NCBI GenBank assembly: GCA_021324515.1 | Contig: JAJPIY010000312.1 | Coordinates: 1 to 49,794, forward strand | Source: Planctomycetota bacterium | GTDB lineage: Bacteria; Planctomycetota; Planctomycetia; Gemmatales; Gemmataceae | Reading direction: 5' to 3' | Length of the DNA stretch: 49,794 nucleotides | Shown here: positions 39,761-49,629 of the stretch, in pieces | Layout: every line of letters starts with the position of its first letter | How positions within the stretch are numbered: position 1 is the first letter of the stretch | Made by a program: the position numbers and the translations under genes | Notes under the pieces: model-generated | Seen by the model: the letters and a program-made list of their open reading frames with translations, nothing else | Told to the model about the DNA's origin: nothing | Database searches by the model: none

Positions 39761-42421
39761 TCACCATATCCCCAAGCAGCATCCCACGCCTCCGCCTGTC
39801 AGAGGAATCGCTCGCCGTGCGAACGGCAATTGCAAATACTCGCTGCGATCGTAAACGACCCGGCCTTCGATCAACGTGTGGGTTACGTGGGTCGTGTGCT
39901 CAAACGGATCGCCGTCGAACAGCACCAGGTCGGCAACCTTGCCTTTTTCGATACTGCCGCGCTGGTTGTCGATGCCGAGTATCCGTGCAGCGTCGAGAGT
40001 GATCGCCCGCAGAGCGCGTTCATAACCCAGACCGTTGACCATGGCCATCGCTGCTTCGTAGCGCAGCACACGCGTTTTCGGCACATACGCCTCAAAGCCG
40101 GTGCCGATGGCCAGCGGGATTTGGTGATCGGCCAACACCGCAGCGTTGCACAGCTGGCTGTGATACGTTTCCATCGAGGCAGGCCGCTGCATGGTCGGAT
40201 GCACCACTACCGGCGCCTTGGCCTCAGCCAACCGATCGGCGATCAGATAGCCTTCCGTAGCCAGATCCAAGCGCGGCTTCAGGTTGAACTCCTTGGCTAA
40301 ACGCAGGGCGGTGCAGAGATCATCAGCCCGGTGCGCAGCAAAGATGACCGGCAGTTTGCCGTCCAGCGCCAAACTCAACGCCTCCCATTTTGGATTATAA
40401 GGAGGACGTTTCTCTTCATCTTTGGCGGCAGCTTTTTTGCGCGCGTAGTTCTGGGCCTGCGCTAACGCCGTTCGCAGCAGGGCGGCCGTGCCCATGCGCG
40501 TCGTCGGTTGGCGATTGGTGTACGACGCTTTCGGCGTTTCCCCCAGGTTGACGAGCAATCCAGCCGGGAAGCGCAACGTCATGCTCTCGGCGGTGCGTCC
40601 CGAAGTGCGGAAAACGCCTGTCTGCCCAGCAAGGACGTTGGCCCGGCCCGGGACCGCATGGACCACGGTGACGCCTTCACGGCACAGAAACTCTAGGAGC
40701 GGCTCGCGCGGATTGAAACTGTCCAGCACGCGCAAATCCGCCTGGTTGGGATCGCTCAACTCGTCTTGGTCCTGATCGGCGCCGATATTGGCCGCTCCCG
40801 ACAAGCCGACAACCGTATGAGCGTCGATCAATCCAGGCGTGACTACCGCTGCGGTCAGCACGGGCCAACCCTCGGGCACGTTCACGTCCGATGCCGGCCC
40901 CACGGCCGTGATTTTGCCCTCTTCGACCAAAATGACGCCCTGGGCGATACTTTTTGTCGCTACAGTATCGATGCGCCCAGCCAAGATAGCGAAGCGGGGC
41001 ACGTTGCCGCGCCACGGTTTGTGTTCGAGGCGGCGCAACGACGCGTCCACGGCGGCGGGCGGAGGGACTGCCGGCGGACGCTTGGGCAACCGGCTGCGCT
41101 CACGCAACGCGAACCCTCCTGTCTGATACGACCAGTCTTGTTGCTTGTTGCGATCGAAGACGCATTGGCCATCGATGTAAGTCTGCAACACCTGCGTGTA
41201 AACGCTGAAAGGCGGGCCAGATAGCACGACGAAGTCCGCGTCCTTGCCTTTTTCCAACGAGCCAAGCCGATCGTCGAGGTGCAGCATTTGGGCACCATGA
41301 ATGGTCAAAGCGCGAAGGGCGGCGTCTTCCGACATGCCGCCGCGCACGGCGATGGCCCCCGTTCGCAGGAAGAAGCGCGATTCGGTGATGGAGTCATCGG
41401 TATTGATCGCTACCTTGACGCCGGCCTTGCTGAGAATGGCCGCGTTTTCTTCGAGCAACCCAGCCACTTCGAGTTTGCCACCGGGGCTGTCCACCAACGT
41501 CAGCGACACGGGGATTTTCTCACGGACCAGCTCCTCGACAATGCGATACCCTTCGGTGCAGTGCTGCAACACCAGCTCGAAGTTGAATTCCTTGGCCAGC
41601 CGGATCGCCGTCATAAGGTCATCGGCGCGATGGCTGTGAAAATGGACGGTGCGTTTGCGCTCCAACACTTCGACCAGTGGTTCCAGGGCCAAATCGGTTT
41701 CCGGTTGCGAGGTTTCCTTGCCCTCGGCCTTGGCCTGGCGATAGCGCTGCCACGCTCGTTGATACTCGCGGGCCTTGAGGAACTGCTCGCGTTGCAAGGC
41801 GGCGATCTTCATGCGCGTGGCTGGGGCCATTTTGCGCCCCTCGAAGTTCCAGCGCTTAGGATTTTCGCCATTGGCCATCTTCAATCCCCCCAACACGGTG
41901 GCTGGGGTGAGGCGCATCTCTTCGATGGTCCGGCCGCGGAGCTTGACGTAGACCGTCTGGCCGCCGATGACGTTGGCCGAACCGGGCATGATGTTGGCCG
42001 TCGTGACGCCGCCGGCCACGGCCATGCGAATGCCGGGATCATCGGGTTGGATCGCATCCAGCGCCCGCAATGCCGATTGCACCGGTCCGCTGCCTTCATT
42101 GCCGTCGTTGTGGGCCGGCACATGCGGCTTGGACCATATGCCGATATGCGAATGCGTGTCCACCAGGCCAGGAATAAGGGTCTTGCCGCTCAGGTCAATG
42201 ACCTCAGCGTCTTCTGGAATGGGCGTATCTGACTCCGCGCCGACGGCGACGATTTTATTCTGACGCACTATTAGCACACCCTTCTCGATAGGCGCGCCGG
42301 CTGCCGTCAAAATGCGGGCGCCGCGATACGCTGTCGTCCGCTCTTGGGCCCAAGTATAGACGGAAGGGAAGCAAAACAACGGCGCCATCCAGACCAAGAC
42401 AAACTGAAGCGATCGATGCAT
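39761..42421 (-). CDS. Secreted double amidohydrolase (imidazolonepropionase-like)
   Basis: An 886-residue exported protein with two amidohydrolase domains in tandem. Signal peptide MHRSLQFVLVWMAPLFCFPS ending WAQ. Domain 1 (about residues 30-440) has the metal motif DTHSHIG (His90, His92), and NTDDSITESRFFL. Domain 2 (about 470-880) has DAHTVVG, where the second metal His is replaced by Val537. Both carry the family segment HRADDL followed by TAIRLAKEFN or TALRLAKEFN, so the gene looks like an internal duplication. Such proteins hydrolyse cyclic amides or peptides; the substrate is unknown. Ribosome site GGAG. Probably single-gene. Confidence 0.9.
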   Translation of the reverse strand: MHRSLQFVLVWMAPLFCFPSVYTWAQERTTAYRGARILTAAGAPIEKGVLIVRQNKIVAVGAESDTPIPEDAEVIDLSGKTLIPGLVDTHSHIGIWSKPHVPAHNDGNEGSGPVQSALRALDAIQPDDPGIRMAVAGGVTTANIMPGSANVIGGQTVYVKLRGRTIEEMRLTPATVLGGLKMANGENPKRWNFEGRKMAPATRMKIAALQREQFLKAREYQRAWQRYRQAKAEGKETSQPETDLALEPLVEVLERKRTVHFHSHRADDLMTAIRLAKEFNFELVLQHCTEGYRIVEELVREKIPVSLTLVDSPGGKLEVAGLLEENAAILSKAGVKVAINTDDSITESRFFLRTGAIAVRGGMSEDAALRALTIHGAQMLHLDDRLGSLEKGKDADFVVLSGPPFSVYTQVLQTYIDGQCVFDRNKQQDWSYQTGGFALRERSRLPKRPPAVPPPAAVDASLRRLEHKPWRGNVPRFAILAGRIDTVATKSIAQGVILVEEGKITAVGPASDVNVPEGWPVLTAAVVTPGLIDAHTVVGLSGAANIGADQDQDELSDPNQADLRVLDSFNPREPLLEFLCREGVTVVHAVPGRANVLAGQTGVFRTSGRTAESMTLRFPAGLLVNLGETPKASYTNRQPTTRMGTAALLRTALAQAQNYARKKAAAKDEEKRPPYNPKWEALSLALDGKLPVIFAAHRADDLCTALRLAKEFNLKPRLDLATEGYLIADRLAEAKAPVVVHPTMQRPASMETYHSQLCNAAVLADHQIPLAIGTGFEAYVPKTRVLRYEAAMAMVNGLGYERALRAITLDAARILGIDNQRGSIEKGKVADLVLFDGDPFEHTTHVTHTLIEGRVVYDRSEYLQLPFARRAIPLTGGGVGCCLGIW

Positions 42422-42780
42422 GGCTCAACTCCGCAAGTCCGAACAACCCAGTGTGTGCGAGATTAGGATAAAGGATTGCCCCGGCAAAGGCGAGGAGCGA
42501 CGGCCAGCTCTTTGGAAGCGCGGGATCGCTTGATCGGGACGTATCGTGGCGTAGACGCCGATTTAACCGCCGCGCTAGGCTGTAGCGTTGATGGGGCGCA
42601 GCGATGGTCTAACCTTCGCTTTCTCCTGCTGCAATCCCCTAGTGCTAGCAATCTTTTCCCTCCCTCTTGAGGGGGCTGAGTGCCGGGCAGTTTTTGGGAG
42701 TGAGCGAGGTTGTCTCAGCACCCCGAGAAGTTTGCCGGACGAGCGGAGTGGCATTAGCACCTCAGGTTTCCGCTTTTTGC
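42422..42780. other. Intergenic, nothing recognised
   Basis: About 360 bases between two minus-strand genes. It contains CCCTCCCTCTTGAGGGGG, a weak hairpin, and should hold the promoter of the amidohydrolase. Short open frames here look like noise. Confidence 0.4.
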
Positions 42781-44298
42781 CTATTTGTTTGCCCCTTGAT
42801 AATGAGAAGGACGATCTGGGCAACCGTCAGGGGGACATTGGTGTGAAAACCAGTCCCATCCTCCCCCAATCGCCTTGTAGATGGCAATCATGCTCAACGT
42901 GATATTTCCACGAGCTATGGCCAATTGGTCCTGCTGAGTAACTAGCAATGCTTGAGCATTATACACGCGATTGAAGTCAGTCGCTCCACGCCGGTATTGG
43001 GCCACCACTAACTCAATGGATCGTTCAGCCGCCTGAACGCTTTCTTCAAGAGTTTGCAATTGTTCCTGAGCCTGTAAAAAAGCGACGATGCCGTCCTCAA
43101 CTTCTTGATCGGCCCGCAAGACGGCTTGTTGGTATTCGAGTACCTTCGCTTGAAAATGTGCGTCCTGAGCACGGATGTTGTTTAGAATCCGGCCATAGTT
43201 GAGAATTTGCCACTGAAACGTAGGCAAGAGAAGGCCTGTAAAACTATTTGCTGAGAACAGGTTTTTGAGATCCTCCGAAGCGTAGCCAATGAAGCCGAAG
43301 AGAGCGAGCCGCGGGTAAAGATCAGATGTGGCAATACCGATTTGCGCGCTTTGTGCAGCCACCTCTCGTTCGGCGCGCCGAATGTCCGGCCGTCGCCGCA
43401 ACAACTCGGCGGGTATGCCGATGGCGATGGACGGCGGCGCAGTAGGGATTGGTTTCGGCTCAAGTTGATCGATCAGCTCGTAAGGCGGCACACCTAACAA
43501 GATGCAGAGGCGATTGTTGGCTTGACGCAATCCGGTGCGCAGAGGGGGAATCGTAGCCTTGGTTTGGGCGAGGACCGAGCGGGCTTGCTGTACGTCTAAT
43601 TCGCTAGCTACGCCTTTTTTGAAGCGAAGTTCGGCAATTTCGAGAGAACCTTGTTGGATCTCGACATTTCGGCGTGCAAAGGCCAAGCGTTGCTGAAAGA
43701 TGCGTGCTTGAACGTAATTCGTGGCCACTTCGGACAGAAGGAGCACCAAGACATCGTTGTAGTTGTCCACCGAAGCACTCAGATCGGCATCGGCGGCTTC
43801 GACGGCGCGGCGAAAGCGACCCCAAAAATCCAACTCCCAAGAGGCATTGAACCCTGTTGCCCAGAGGTGTAGGGTGTGAGGCAATGGCAGCGGCAGGTTC
43901 TTGCTGATTTGGGCGAGGGGATTAGCTGCCAACGCTTGCTGCGATTGAGGGAAAAGATTGCCAGCCGCAATATTTCGTTTAGCACGGGATTCGAGAATTC
44001 GCGCGCCTGCCGTCCGCAAATCCAGATTCTGACGAACAGCGTTTTCGATGAGAGCATTGAGGATCGGATCACCAAGCCGTTCCCACCACTTACCCACTTC
44101 TTCCGGTTTCGCTGTCACACGCTCATCCGTATCGATCCACTGGGCAGCCACAGGAGCGGGGGGACGCTGATAATTCGGCCCCACTTTGAAGCCGTTGTGC
44201 CACCATTGCGGCAAACTCGTGCAACCGCCGCCAAGCAAAGCCAGGGTTATTCCAAAGAACAAGGCTAAGGAAGTGCCAATACCTCTGATGGGCCGCAT
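42781..44298 (-). CDS. NodT-type outer-membrane factor lipoprotein
   Basis: A 505-residue outer-membrane channel of the RND/ABC efflux type. Lipobox LLGGGC places lipidation at Cys26; the conserved start of the mature protein, VGPNYQRPPAPVAAQW, and KWWERLGDPILNALIENAV are typical of NodT and OprM relatives. The two repeats of the helical barrel follow (LDLRTAGARILESRAKRNIA and RRPDIRRAEREVAAQSAQIG). It belongs to the exporter operon upstream, 51 bases after the last permease, so the operon carries its own outer-membrane exit. Ribosome site weak. It is not close in sequence to the three TolC-like paralogues at 15-21 kb. Confidence 0.93.
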   Translation of the reverse strand: MRPIRGIGTSLALFFGITLALLGGGCTSLPQWWHNGFKVGPNYQRPPAPVAAQWIDTDERVTAKPEEVGKWWERLGDPILNALIENAVRQNLDLRTAGARILESRAKRNIAAGNLFPQSQQALAANPLAQISKNLPLPLPHTLHLWATGFNASWELDFWGRFRRAVEAADADLSASVDNYNDVLVLLLSEVATNYVQARIFQQRLAFARRNVEIQQGSLEIAELRFKKGVASELDVQQARSVLAQTKATIPPLRTGLRQANNRLCILLGVPPYELIDQLEPKPIPTAPPSIAIGIPAELLRRRPDIRRAEREVAAQSAQIGIATSDLYPRLALFGFIGYASEDLKNLFSANSFTGLLLPTFQWQILNYGRILNNIRAQDAHFQAKVLEYQQAVLRADQEVEDGIVAFLQAQEQLQTLEESVQAAERSIELVVAQYRRGATDFNRVYNAQALLVTQQDQLAIARGNITLSMIAIYKAIGGGWDWFSHQCPPDGCPDRPSHYQGANK

Positions 44299-44349
44299 GA
44301 TCGTTATATCGGATAGGAGTGGAGTAGTTCTGAGAATTTATCGTGGGAT

Positions 44350-45459
44350 TTAGTAAAGGCGACGGCGAAACAACCAGCCTGCCAAAGTGAGGTTCACTCC
44401 CCCAATTACCGCCATTGGCCAAAACTGGTCGACCAACATCAGAAAGGGCATGCCTTCCAGGAATACGCCGCGCAGGATCTCCATGAAATAACGCATGGGA
44501 TTCACCAAGGTGATCTTCTGAATGAAGGAAGGCATGTTGGCGATAGGAGTGGCAAAGCCCGATAGAATAATAGCAGGCACCAAGAAGAAAAAGGCGCCGA
44601 GCAGCCCTTGTTGTTGAGTCACGGCCAATGACGAGATCATCAGCCCTACGCCGATGGCCGAGACCAGGAACAAGGTGATGCCGGTATAGAGGGTCAGCAG
44701 ACTGCCCCACAGGGGGACTTTGAACCAAAATATGGCCAACAGAACGATGACCGTGGCTTCTCCTATGCCAATGATAAAACCCGGAAGCGCTTTGCCCAGA
44801 AGAATTTCGGCTGGACGAAACGGGGTGACTAGCAGCTGATCGAAGGTGCCTTGTTCGCGCTCCCGTGCCACGGAAAGGGCCGTCACCAACATCGTCACCA
44901 CCAACGTGAGAAGGGCGACGATGCCCGGAACGATGAACCAACGACTTTCCAAGTTTGGGTTAAACCAGGCACGCATCTCCAGTTGAGCAGGTGGTTTCGG
45001 TTGGCCGTGACGCGCTGCCCATTGGTCGTTAAACCGATGGACGATGCTTCGGACGTATCCCAGGGCCAAGAGGGCAGTGTTGGAATTGCGGCCATCTACT
45101 ATCACTTGCACCGAAGCGGATTGGGCTGTCGCCAGATCGCGGCTGAACCGAGGCCCGACATGCACCACCAGTAATGCTTCCCGCTTGTCGATCAGCGGGG
45201 CGATGTCTGCATCGTGTGACAGGTGGGCGATTTCCCGAAAATGAGGAGACAGCCGGAAGCCGGCCAACAATTCCCGTCCTTCTGCCCCCGGATCTTCGTT
45301 GTACACGGCATAGGGAATGTCGTTCAGGTCGTAGGTGGCCGCATAGCCGAACACGAGCAGCTGGATCATCGGGGGGATGACAATCACGAAGCGGCTTTTC
45401 GGATCCTTGAGCAAGGCCAGGAATTCCTTGACGATCAAGGCCGCTACTCGTTGCCACAT
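44350..45459 (-). CDS. ABC-2 permease (second of two)
   Basis: A 369-residue permease like YbhR/YbhS. One N-terminal helix (FVIVIPPMIQLLVFGYA), a periplasmic domain of about 130 residues (PGAEGRELLAGFRLSPHFRE), and five C-terminal helices with the family segment EREQGTFDQLLVTPFRPAEI and GFATPIANMPSFIQKITLVN. It pairs with the preceding permease to form the membrane channel for the ATPase. Nine bases separate it from that gene. Ribosome site GAGTGAG. Substrate type (drug, lipid or heavy metal) is not visible. Confidence 0.93.
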   Translation of the reverse strand: MWQRVAALIVKEFLALLKDPKSRFVIVIPPMIQLLVFGYAATYDLNDIPYAVYNEDPGAEGRELLAGFRLSPHFREIAHLSHDADIAPLIDKREALLVVHVGPRFSRDLATAQSASVQVIVDGRNSNTALLALGYVRSIVHRFNDQWAARHGQPKPPAQLEMRAWFNPNLESRWFIVPGIVALLTLVVTMLVTALSVAREREQGTFDQLLVTPFRPAEILLGKALPGFIIGIGEATVIVLLAIFWFKVPLWGSLLTLYTGITLFLVSAIGVGLMISSLAVTQQQGLLGAFFFLVPAIILSGFATPIANMPSFIQKITLVNPMRYFMEILRGVFLEGMPFLMLVDQFWPMAVIGGVNLTLAGWLFRRRLY

Positions 45460-45468
45460 GGGTCATAC

Positions 45469-46635
45469 TCACTCTAAGCGTTTGTGGGACTTCCAGCGGC
45501 CCAAACTAAGGAACAAAATCGCCATCAACAACAAGGCTGCGCCGTTGGGCCAGATGACGCTAGGTACATTCCCCGCCAAGAAGACGGTTTGCAAGATGGC
45601 CACAAGATAACGGGCGGGAATCAAGTGGGTAATCATCTGGATCGGCCAGGGCATACTGCCGATGTCGAAAATGAAGCCCGAAAGAATGAAGGCAGGCAGA
45701 AAAGTAACGATAATGGCGATTTGACCTGCCACGAACTGATTTTTGGCCACAATCGAAATCAGCAACCCCATCCCCAGGGCGGCCAACAGAAACAGAGAAG
45801 ATGCCGCAAACAACACGATCACAGAACCGCGCAAAGGAATGGCAAACAACCCTACAGCAGTGCCCACCGAAAGGATTAGACCGCCCATGCCCAGAACAAA
45901 GTAAGGGACCAGCTTGCCGAGTAAGACTTCTTGGATAGCGACCGGCGTCACCAGCAGCGCCTCCATCGTACCGCGTTCCCATTCGCGCGCCATTACCATT
46001 GCCGTCAACAATGCACCAATGAGCGTCATAATGACAGCAATCAGGCCGGGCACGAGGTAGTCTTGACTGCGCAGTTCGCTGTTAAACCAGACTCGCTCGC
46101 TCACTTGCACCGGTATCGTCAAGGGCACGCCATTGCTTCGGGCTTCCAATTCCAACCATTTTTCCCATGCTCCATTCACGTAGCCTTGAACCAAGCGCGC
46201 CGTGTTGGCATCGACACCATTGAGGATGATCTGCACCGGCGCGGCACCTATGCTCCTCCGTTGGCGGGCAAAGTTTTCGCGAAGATAGATGATTCCTTTC
46301 ACCCGATGTTCGCGCAGCGCCTGCTCCGCTTGGCGCATGTTAGACAAAGGCACCAGTTCAAAGTATCGAGACTGCTGGAACGAGCCGATAAAGCTGGCGG
46401 TTTCCGCGCTTGGTTCTTCGACCACCACGGCCAACGGGACGTGCTCGGCGTCGAGCGACAAGCCGTAGCCGAAGAGCAACAGCAACACCACCGGCATCAC
46501 GAAGGCAATTGCAATACTGCTGGGATCCCGCAGAATCTGCAAAAACTCTTTGCGAACCAAACCCCGCAAGCGCATGAGCCGGCCGCCGCGGGACGGTTCT
46601 CCAAGCGTTCCCTTTGACCCTTCTTGCCTCTTCAT
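45469..46635 (-). CDS. ABC-2 permease (first of two)
   Basis: A 388-residue permease of the same type as its neighbour, with DPSSIAIAFVMPVVLLLLFG as the first helix, a periplasmic domain, then REWERGTMEALLVTPVAIQE and GFIFDIGSMPWPIQMITHLI. The ATG overlaps the ATPase stop as ATGA, so translation is likely coupled. The first 20 residues are charged and an alternative start MRLRGLVRKEF exists, but the ATGA overlap and AGGA favour the longer form. Confidence 0.93.
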   Translation of the reverse strand: MKRQEGSKGTLGEPSRGGRLMRLRGLVRKEFLQILRDPSSIAIAFVMPVVLLLLFGYGLSLDAEHVPLAVVVEEPSAETASFIGSFQQSRYFELVPLSNMRQAEQALREHRVKGIIYLRENFARQRRSIGAAPVQIILNGVDANTARLVQGYVNGAWEKWLELEARSNGVPLTIPVQVSERVWFNSELRSQDYLVPGLIAVIMTLIGALLTAMVMAREWERGTMEALLVTPVAIQEVLLGKLVPYFVLGMGGLILSVGTAVGLFAIPLRGSVIVLFAASSLFLLAALGMGLLISIVAKNQFVAGQIAIIVTFLPAFILSGFIFDIGSMPWPIQMITHLIPARYLVAILQTVFLAGNVPSVIWPNGAALLLMAILFLSLGRWKSHKRLE

Positions 46636-48443
46636 GGTCCTGCTGCTCCCTTATTTGCCCCTTCGATCAGGTAGATGAACGCCTCTTCCATCGTCGGGTG
46701 AGGAAGACGGGGCGAGCGGGCTAAGGATTTGATCTCTTCTGGAGTTCCCAGGGCCAGAATTGCGCCGCTCGCCATAATGGCGAGCCGATCGCAATACTCG
46801 GCCTCCTCCAGGAAATGGGTCGTCACCAGCACTGTGACGCCCTGCCGAGCGAGATGATTGATCCAATGCCAGAACTCGCGTCGCGCCAGCGGGTCCACGC
46901 CGGAGGTCGGTTCATCCAGGAACAGAATGTCTGGTTCGTGCATGAGGGCGCAAGCCAGAGCGAGCCGTTGTTTGTAGCCGAGAGGCAAGTCAGCGCTGAC
47001 GGCGTCTACCAGAGAGGTCAATTGAAATTGTTCCAGGGCCCAGGCCAATCGTTCTGCGCGACGGCGGCCGGATAATCCGTAGACCTTGCTGAAAAATTGC
47101 AGGTTCTGCCAGACGCTCAGATTACCGTACAGGGAGAACTTTTGCGACATGTATCCCAGCCGTGCCCGTGCCGCAGCTGCCGCGCGGCGAACGTCTATTC
47201 CGGCCACGCGCAGCAGCCCGGTGCTGGGAGGCAGCAGCCCACAAAGCATACGAAACGTCGTGGTTTTGCCGGCACCGTTCGCTCCCAATAAGCCAAAGAC
47301 TTCGCCTCGTTTCACCTCAAAAGTCACTCGGTTGACCGCCAGGAAATCGCCAAATCGCCGCTGTACGTCACGCACCGCGATCACGGTTTCCTCCGCGCCG
47401 TCCGTGGACACATTGGGGAGCGAAGAAATCCTGTTTGCCGCTTTTGCTTCCCCGTTTCCCGAACGGCGTGATCGGAGCATGGCGATAAAACTGTCCTCAA
47501 AACGTGGCGGCACAGGTTCTAGCGGAGCACCCGCCAACTCCGCCAAAGACCGGCTTACCTCTGGAGAAGGCTCAGCGTCCAGGACCAGCCGCACCCGTTC
47601 GCCTTGGATGACCGCATCCACTACGCCGGGAGCACCAGACAGTTTTCCTTGAATATCCCGCTTCTTCCCCGCGGGGATGGACACCGCCCAGGTGCGGCCG
47701 TGCAGCGGCGAGCGGAAACTGGCTGGCGGCCCCTGCCCCAACACCGCTCCCTCATGGAGAATCACTACTTCGTGGCAATGTTCCGCTTCATCCAGATACA
47801 GCGTACTGAGGAGGACGCTCATCTTTTGTTGTTGGACGAGGCGGTAGACAATGGACCATAATTCCCGCCGCGACACCGGATCTACTCCTACCGTAGGTTC
47901 GTCCAGGAGCAACAAGGGCGGTGAGCGCACCAAGGTGCAGGCCAGGCCCAATTTCTGTTTCATGCCTCCGGACAATCGGCCGGCCAAACGCCGGGTAAAG
48001 GGGGCCAATCCCGTCATGGCCATCAACTCGGAGTAACGCTGCGATCGTTGTTCCTCAGGGACGCCTTGGAGGTCCGCATACAGATCCAAGTTCTCCTCCA
48101 CCGTGAGTTCCTCGTACAGGCCGAAATGTTGCGGCATATAGCCAATCGTGGCCTGCACGGCCAGAGAATCCGCGGCGGCATCTCGGCCCAAAACGCGAAT
48201 TTCCCCTGCATCGGCGAGCAGCAAACCCGCCGCCAACCGCATCAGAGTGGTCTTGCCAGCACCATCCGGACCAATCAAGCCGGTGACGGTGCCGCGGCGG
48301 ACGCGAAAACTGACATTGCGGAGAGCGTGGGTGCGTTTTCTCCTAGAAACAAAATCTTTGCACACCTGGCGAAATTCCAGGATCGCAACGTCTGGCTCGC
48401 CAACCCTAGCGGATTGTTCACAGGGGAAAGGGAGGGCAACCAT
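46632..48443 (-). CDS. ABC transporter ATPase with two nucleotide-binding domains
   Basis: A 603-residue protein like YbhF: two ABC ATPases in one chain. Domain 1 has Walker A GPDGAGKTTLM, signature LSGGMKQKLGLA and Walker B LLLLDEPTVGVDP. Domain 2 has Walker A GANGAGKTTTF, a degenerate signature LPLGYKQRLALA in place of LSGGQ, and Walker B ILFLDEPTSGVDP. A linker rich in charged residues lies at about 290-325. It should power the two ABC-2 permeases downstream. Ribosome site GGGAG, ten bases before ATG; 18 bases after the membrane fusion gene. Confidence 0.95.
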   Translation of the reverse strand: MVALPFPCEQSARVGEPDVAILEFRQVCKDFVSRRKRTHALRNVSFRVRRGTVTGLIGPDGAGKTTLMRLAAGLLLADAGEIRVLGRDAAADSLAVQATIGYMPQHFGLYEELTVEENLDLYADLQGVPEEQRSQRYSELMAMTGLAPFTRRLAGRLSGGMKQKLGLACTLVRSPPLLLLDEPTVGVDPVSRRELWSIVYRLVQQQKMSVLLSTLYLDEAEHCHEVVILHEGAVLGQGPPASFRSPLHGRTWAVSIPAGKKRDIQGKLSGAPGVVDAVIQGERVRLVLDAEPSPEVSRSLAELAGAPLEPVPPRFEDSFIAMLRSRRSGNGEAKAANRISSLPNVSTDGAEETVIAVRDVQRRFGDFLAVNRVTFEVKRGEVFGLLGANGAGKTTTFRMLCGLLPPSTGLLRVAGIDVRRAAAAARARLGYMSQKFSLYGNLSVWQNLQFFSKVYGLSGRRRAERLAWALEQFQLTSLVDAVSADLPLGYKQRLALACALMHEPDILFLDEPTSGVDPLARREFWHWINHLARQGVTVLVTTHFLEEAEYCDRLAIMASGAILALGTPEEIKSLARSPRLPHPTMEEAFIYLIEGANKGAAGP

Positions 48444-48461
48444 TGAGCACAGCTCCCGTAA

Positions 48462-49580
48462 CTACTCTTTCTCATAGGTGTTTTCGTGGCGGCGAAACTG
48501 ATCCAAAGGAACATGCACCGTCACGGGCATGCCGAGGCGAAGCTCATCTTGCGGATTCTTGACGAACACCCGTACCTGATAGACCAGGCGCGTACGGAGT
48601 TGGCGAACTTCCACGGACTTGGGTGTAAACTCCGCTGTGGGCGAGATGAAACCGATCCAGGCCGGATAGCGCTTGCCTGGATAGCTGTCGGTTTCAACCT
48701 CGGCAGCCATCCCCAAGGTGATCTTCCCCAGGTCAGGTTCCGCCACGTAGGCCCGAACCCAAACGGGGTCGGTGAGCGCCAGAGTGAAGACGCTCTTTTG
48801 AGGAGAAGCCATGTCTCCCGGCTCCAGAATGCGATCCTGAATGACCCCGTTATTAGGAGCGTACAGAACGGCGTCGGCCAACTCGGTCTGAGCCAGGGCC
48901 AACTGCGCCTGATAATTCTTCAACATCGCTTTGGCCTCGGCAATGTCTTCTTTCCGGGGCCCGGCGATGGCCAGGTCGAGCAACGCCTTGTTGGCGTTCC
49001 GCCGTGCGACGGCGACCTCGGCGGCTGCTTCGGCATCATCGGCTTCTTGTTGCGAAGCGGCATTCAAGCGCGCCAGCGAACTGCGGCGCTCATAGGTTCG
49101 CTGAGCATTTTTCACGTCGGCTTCGGCTAATTCAAGGTCGGCGCGAGCCTTGCGAATCTCTTCGATCCGCGTCCCCGCCTCCAGACGAGCGACCACTTGT
49201 CTCTGGGCCTCTACCTGAGCTTGAGCACGCGCGACCGCTGCCTCGAGGCGGCGCGTGTCCAGCTTGGCCAGCAATTGACCACCCTGCACGCGATCGCCTT
49301 CTTTGACCAGCACGGCCGCAATGCGATCGGTACCGTTGAACGCCAACTGTACTTGGCGGATGTCTATGTTCCCATAAAGGAGGAGTTCCTTAGTAGGTTC
49401 TTGGTACGGGAAGAATCGCCATAGCCAGACGCCTACCCCGGCGGCAGCTAGACCGACGACCAGCAAAACGGCCCCAACACGGGCCATCCTCTTTCCGGGC
49501 TTCTTCGATTTCCCGGCAGAGGAGGCACGTGAACTCAGGGCGGGGCCGTTCGCTGGTAGCGTCGATTCACCGGAAGCCAT
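48462..49580 (-). CDS. HlyD-type membrane fusion protein
   Basis: A 372-residue periplasmic adaptor like YbhG. A single N-terminal helix (about residues 33-54, VGAVLLVVGLAAAGVGVWLW) anchors it; the lipoyl half-motifs IAAVLVKEGDRVQGGQLLAK and LYAPNNGVIQDRILEPGDMA flank a long coiled coil at about 105-215, and a beta-barrel domain follows (DPVWVRAYVAEPDLGKI). First gene of the exporter operon, so it links the ABC part to the outer-membrane factor. The N-terminal 30 residues are Ser/Lys-rich. Ribosome site GGCAGG is moderate. Confidence 0.93.
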   Translation of the reverse strand: MASGESTLPANGPALSSRASSAGKSKKPGKRMARVGAVLLVVGLAAAGVGVWLWRFFPYQEPTKELLLYGNIDIRQVQLAFNGTDRIAAVLVKEGDRVQGGQLLAKLDTRRLEAAVARAQAQVEAQRQVVARLEAGTRIEEIRKARADLELAEADVKNAQRTYERRSSLARLNAASQQEADDAEAAAEVAVARRNANKALLDLAIAGPRKEDIAEAKAMLKNYQAQLALAQTELADAVLYAPNNGVIQDRILEPGDMASPQKSVFTLALTDPVWVRAYVAEPDLGKITLGMAAEVETDSYPGKRYPAWIGFISPTAEFTPKSVEVRQLRTRLVYQVRVFVKNPQDELRLGMPVTVHVPLDQFRRHENTYEKE

Positions 49581-49629
49581 GATGCCTGCCTTTGTTTTTT
49601 CGCGTGATGTTCACCGCGGCCCAGGTTCG

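Noticed and set aside
41279-42232. Plus-strand open frame of 317 residues
   Set aside because: Antisense to the double amidohydrolase; no recognisable domain.
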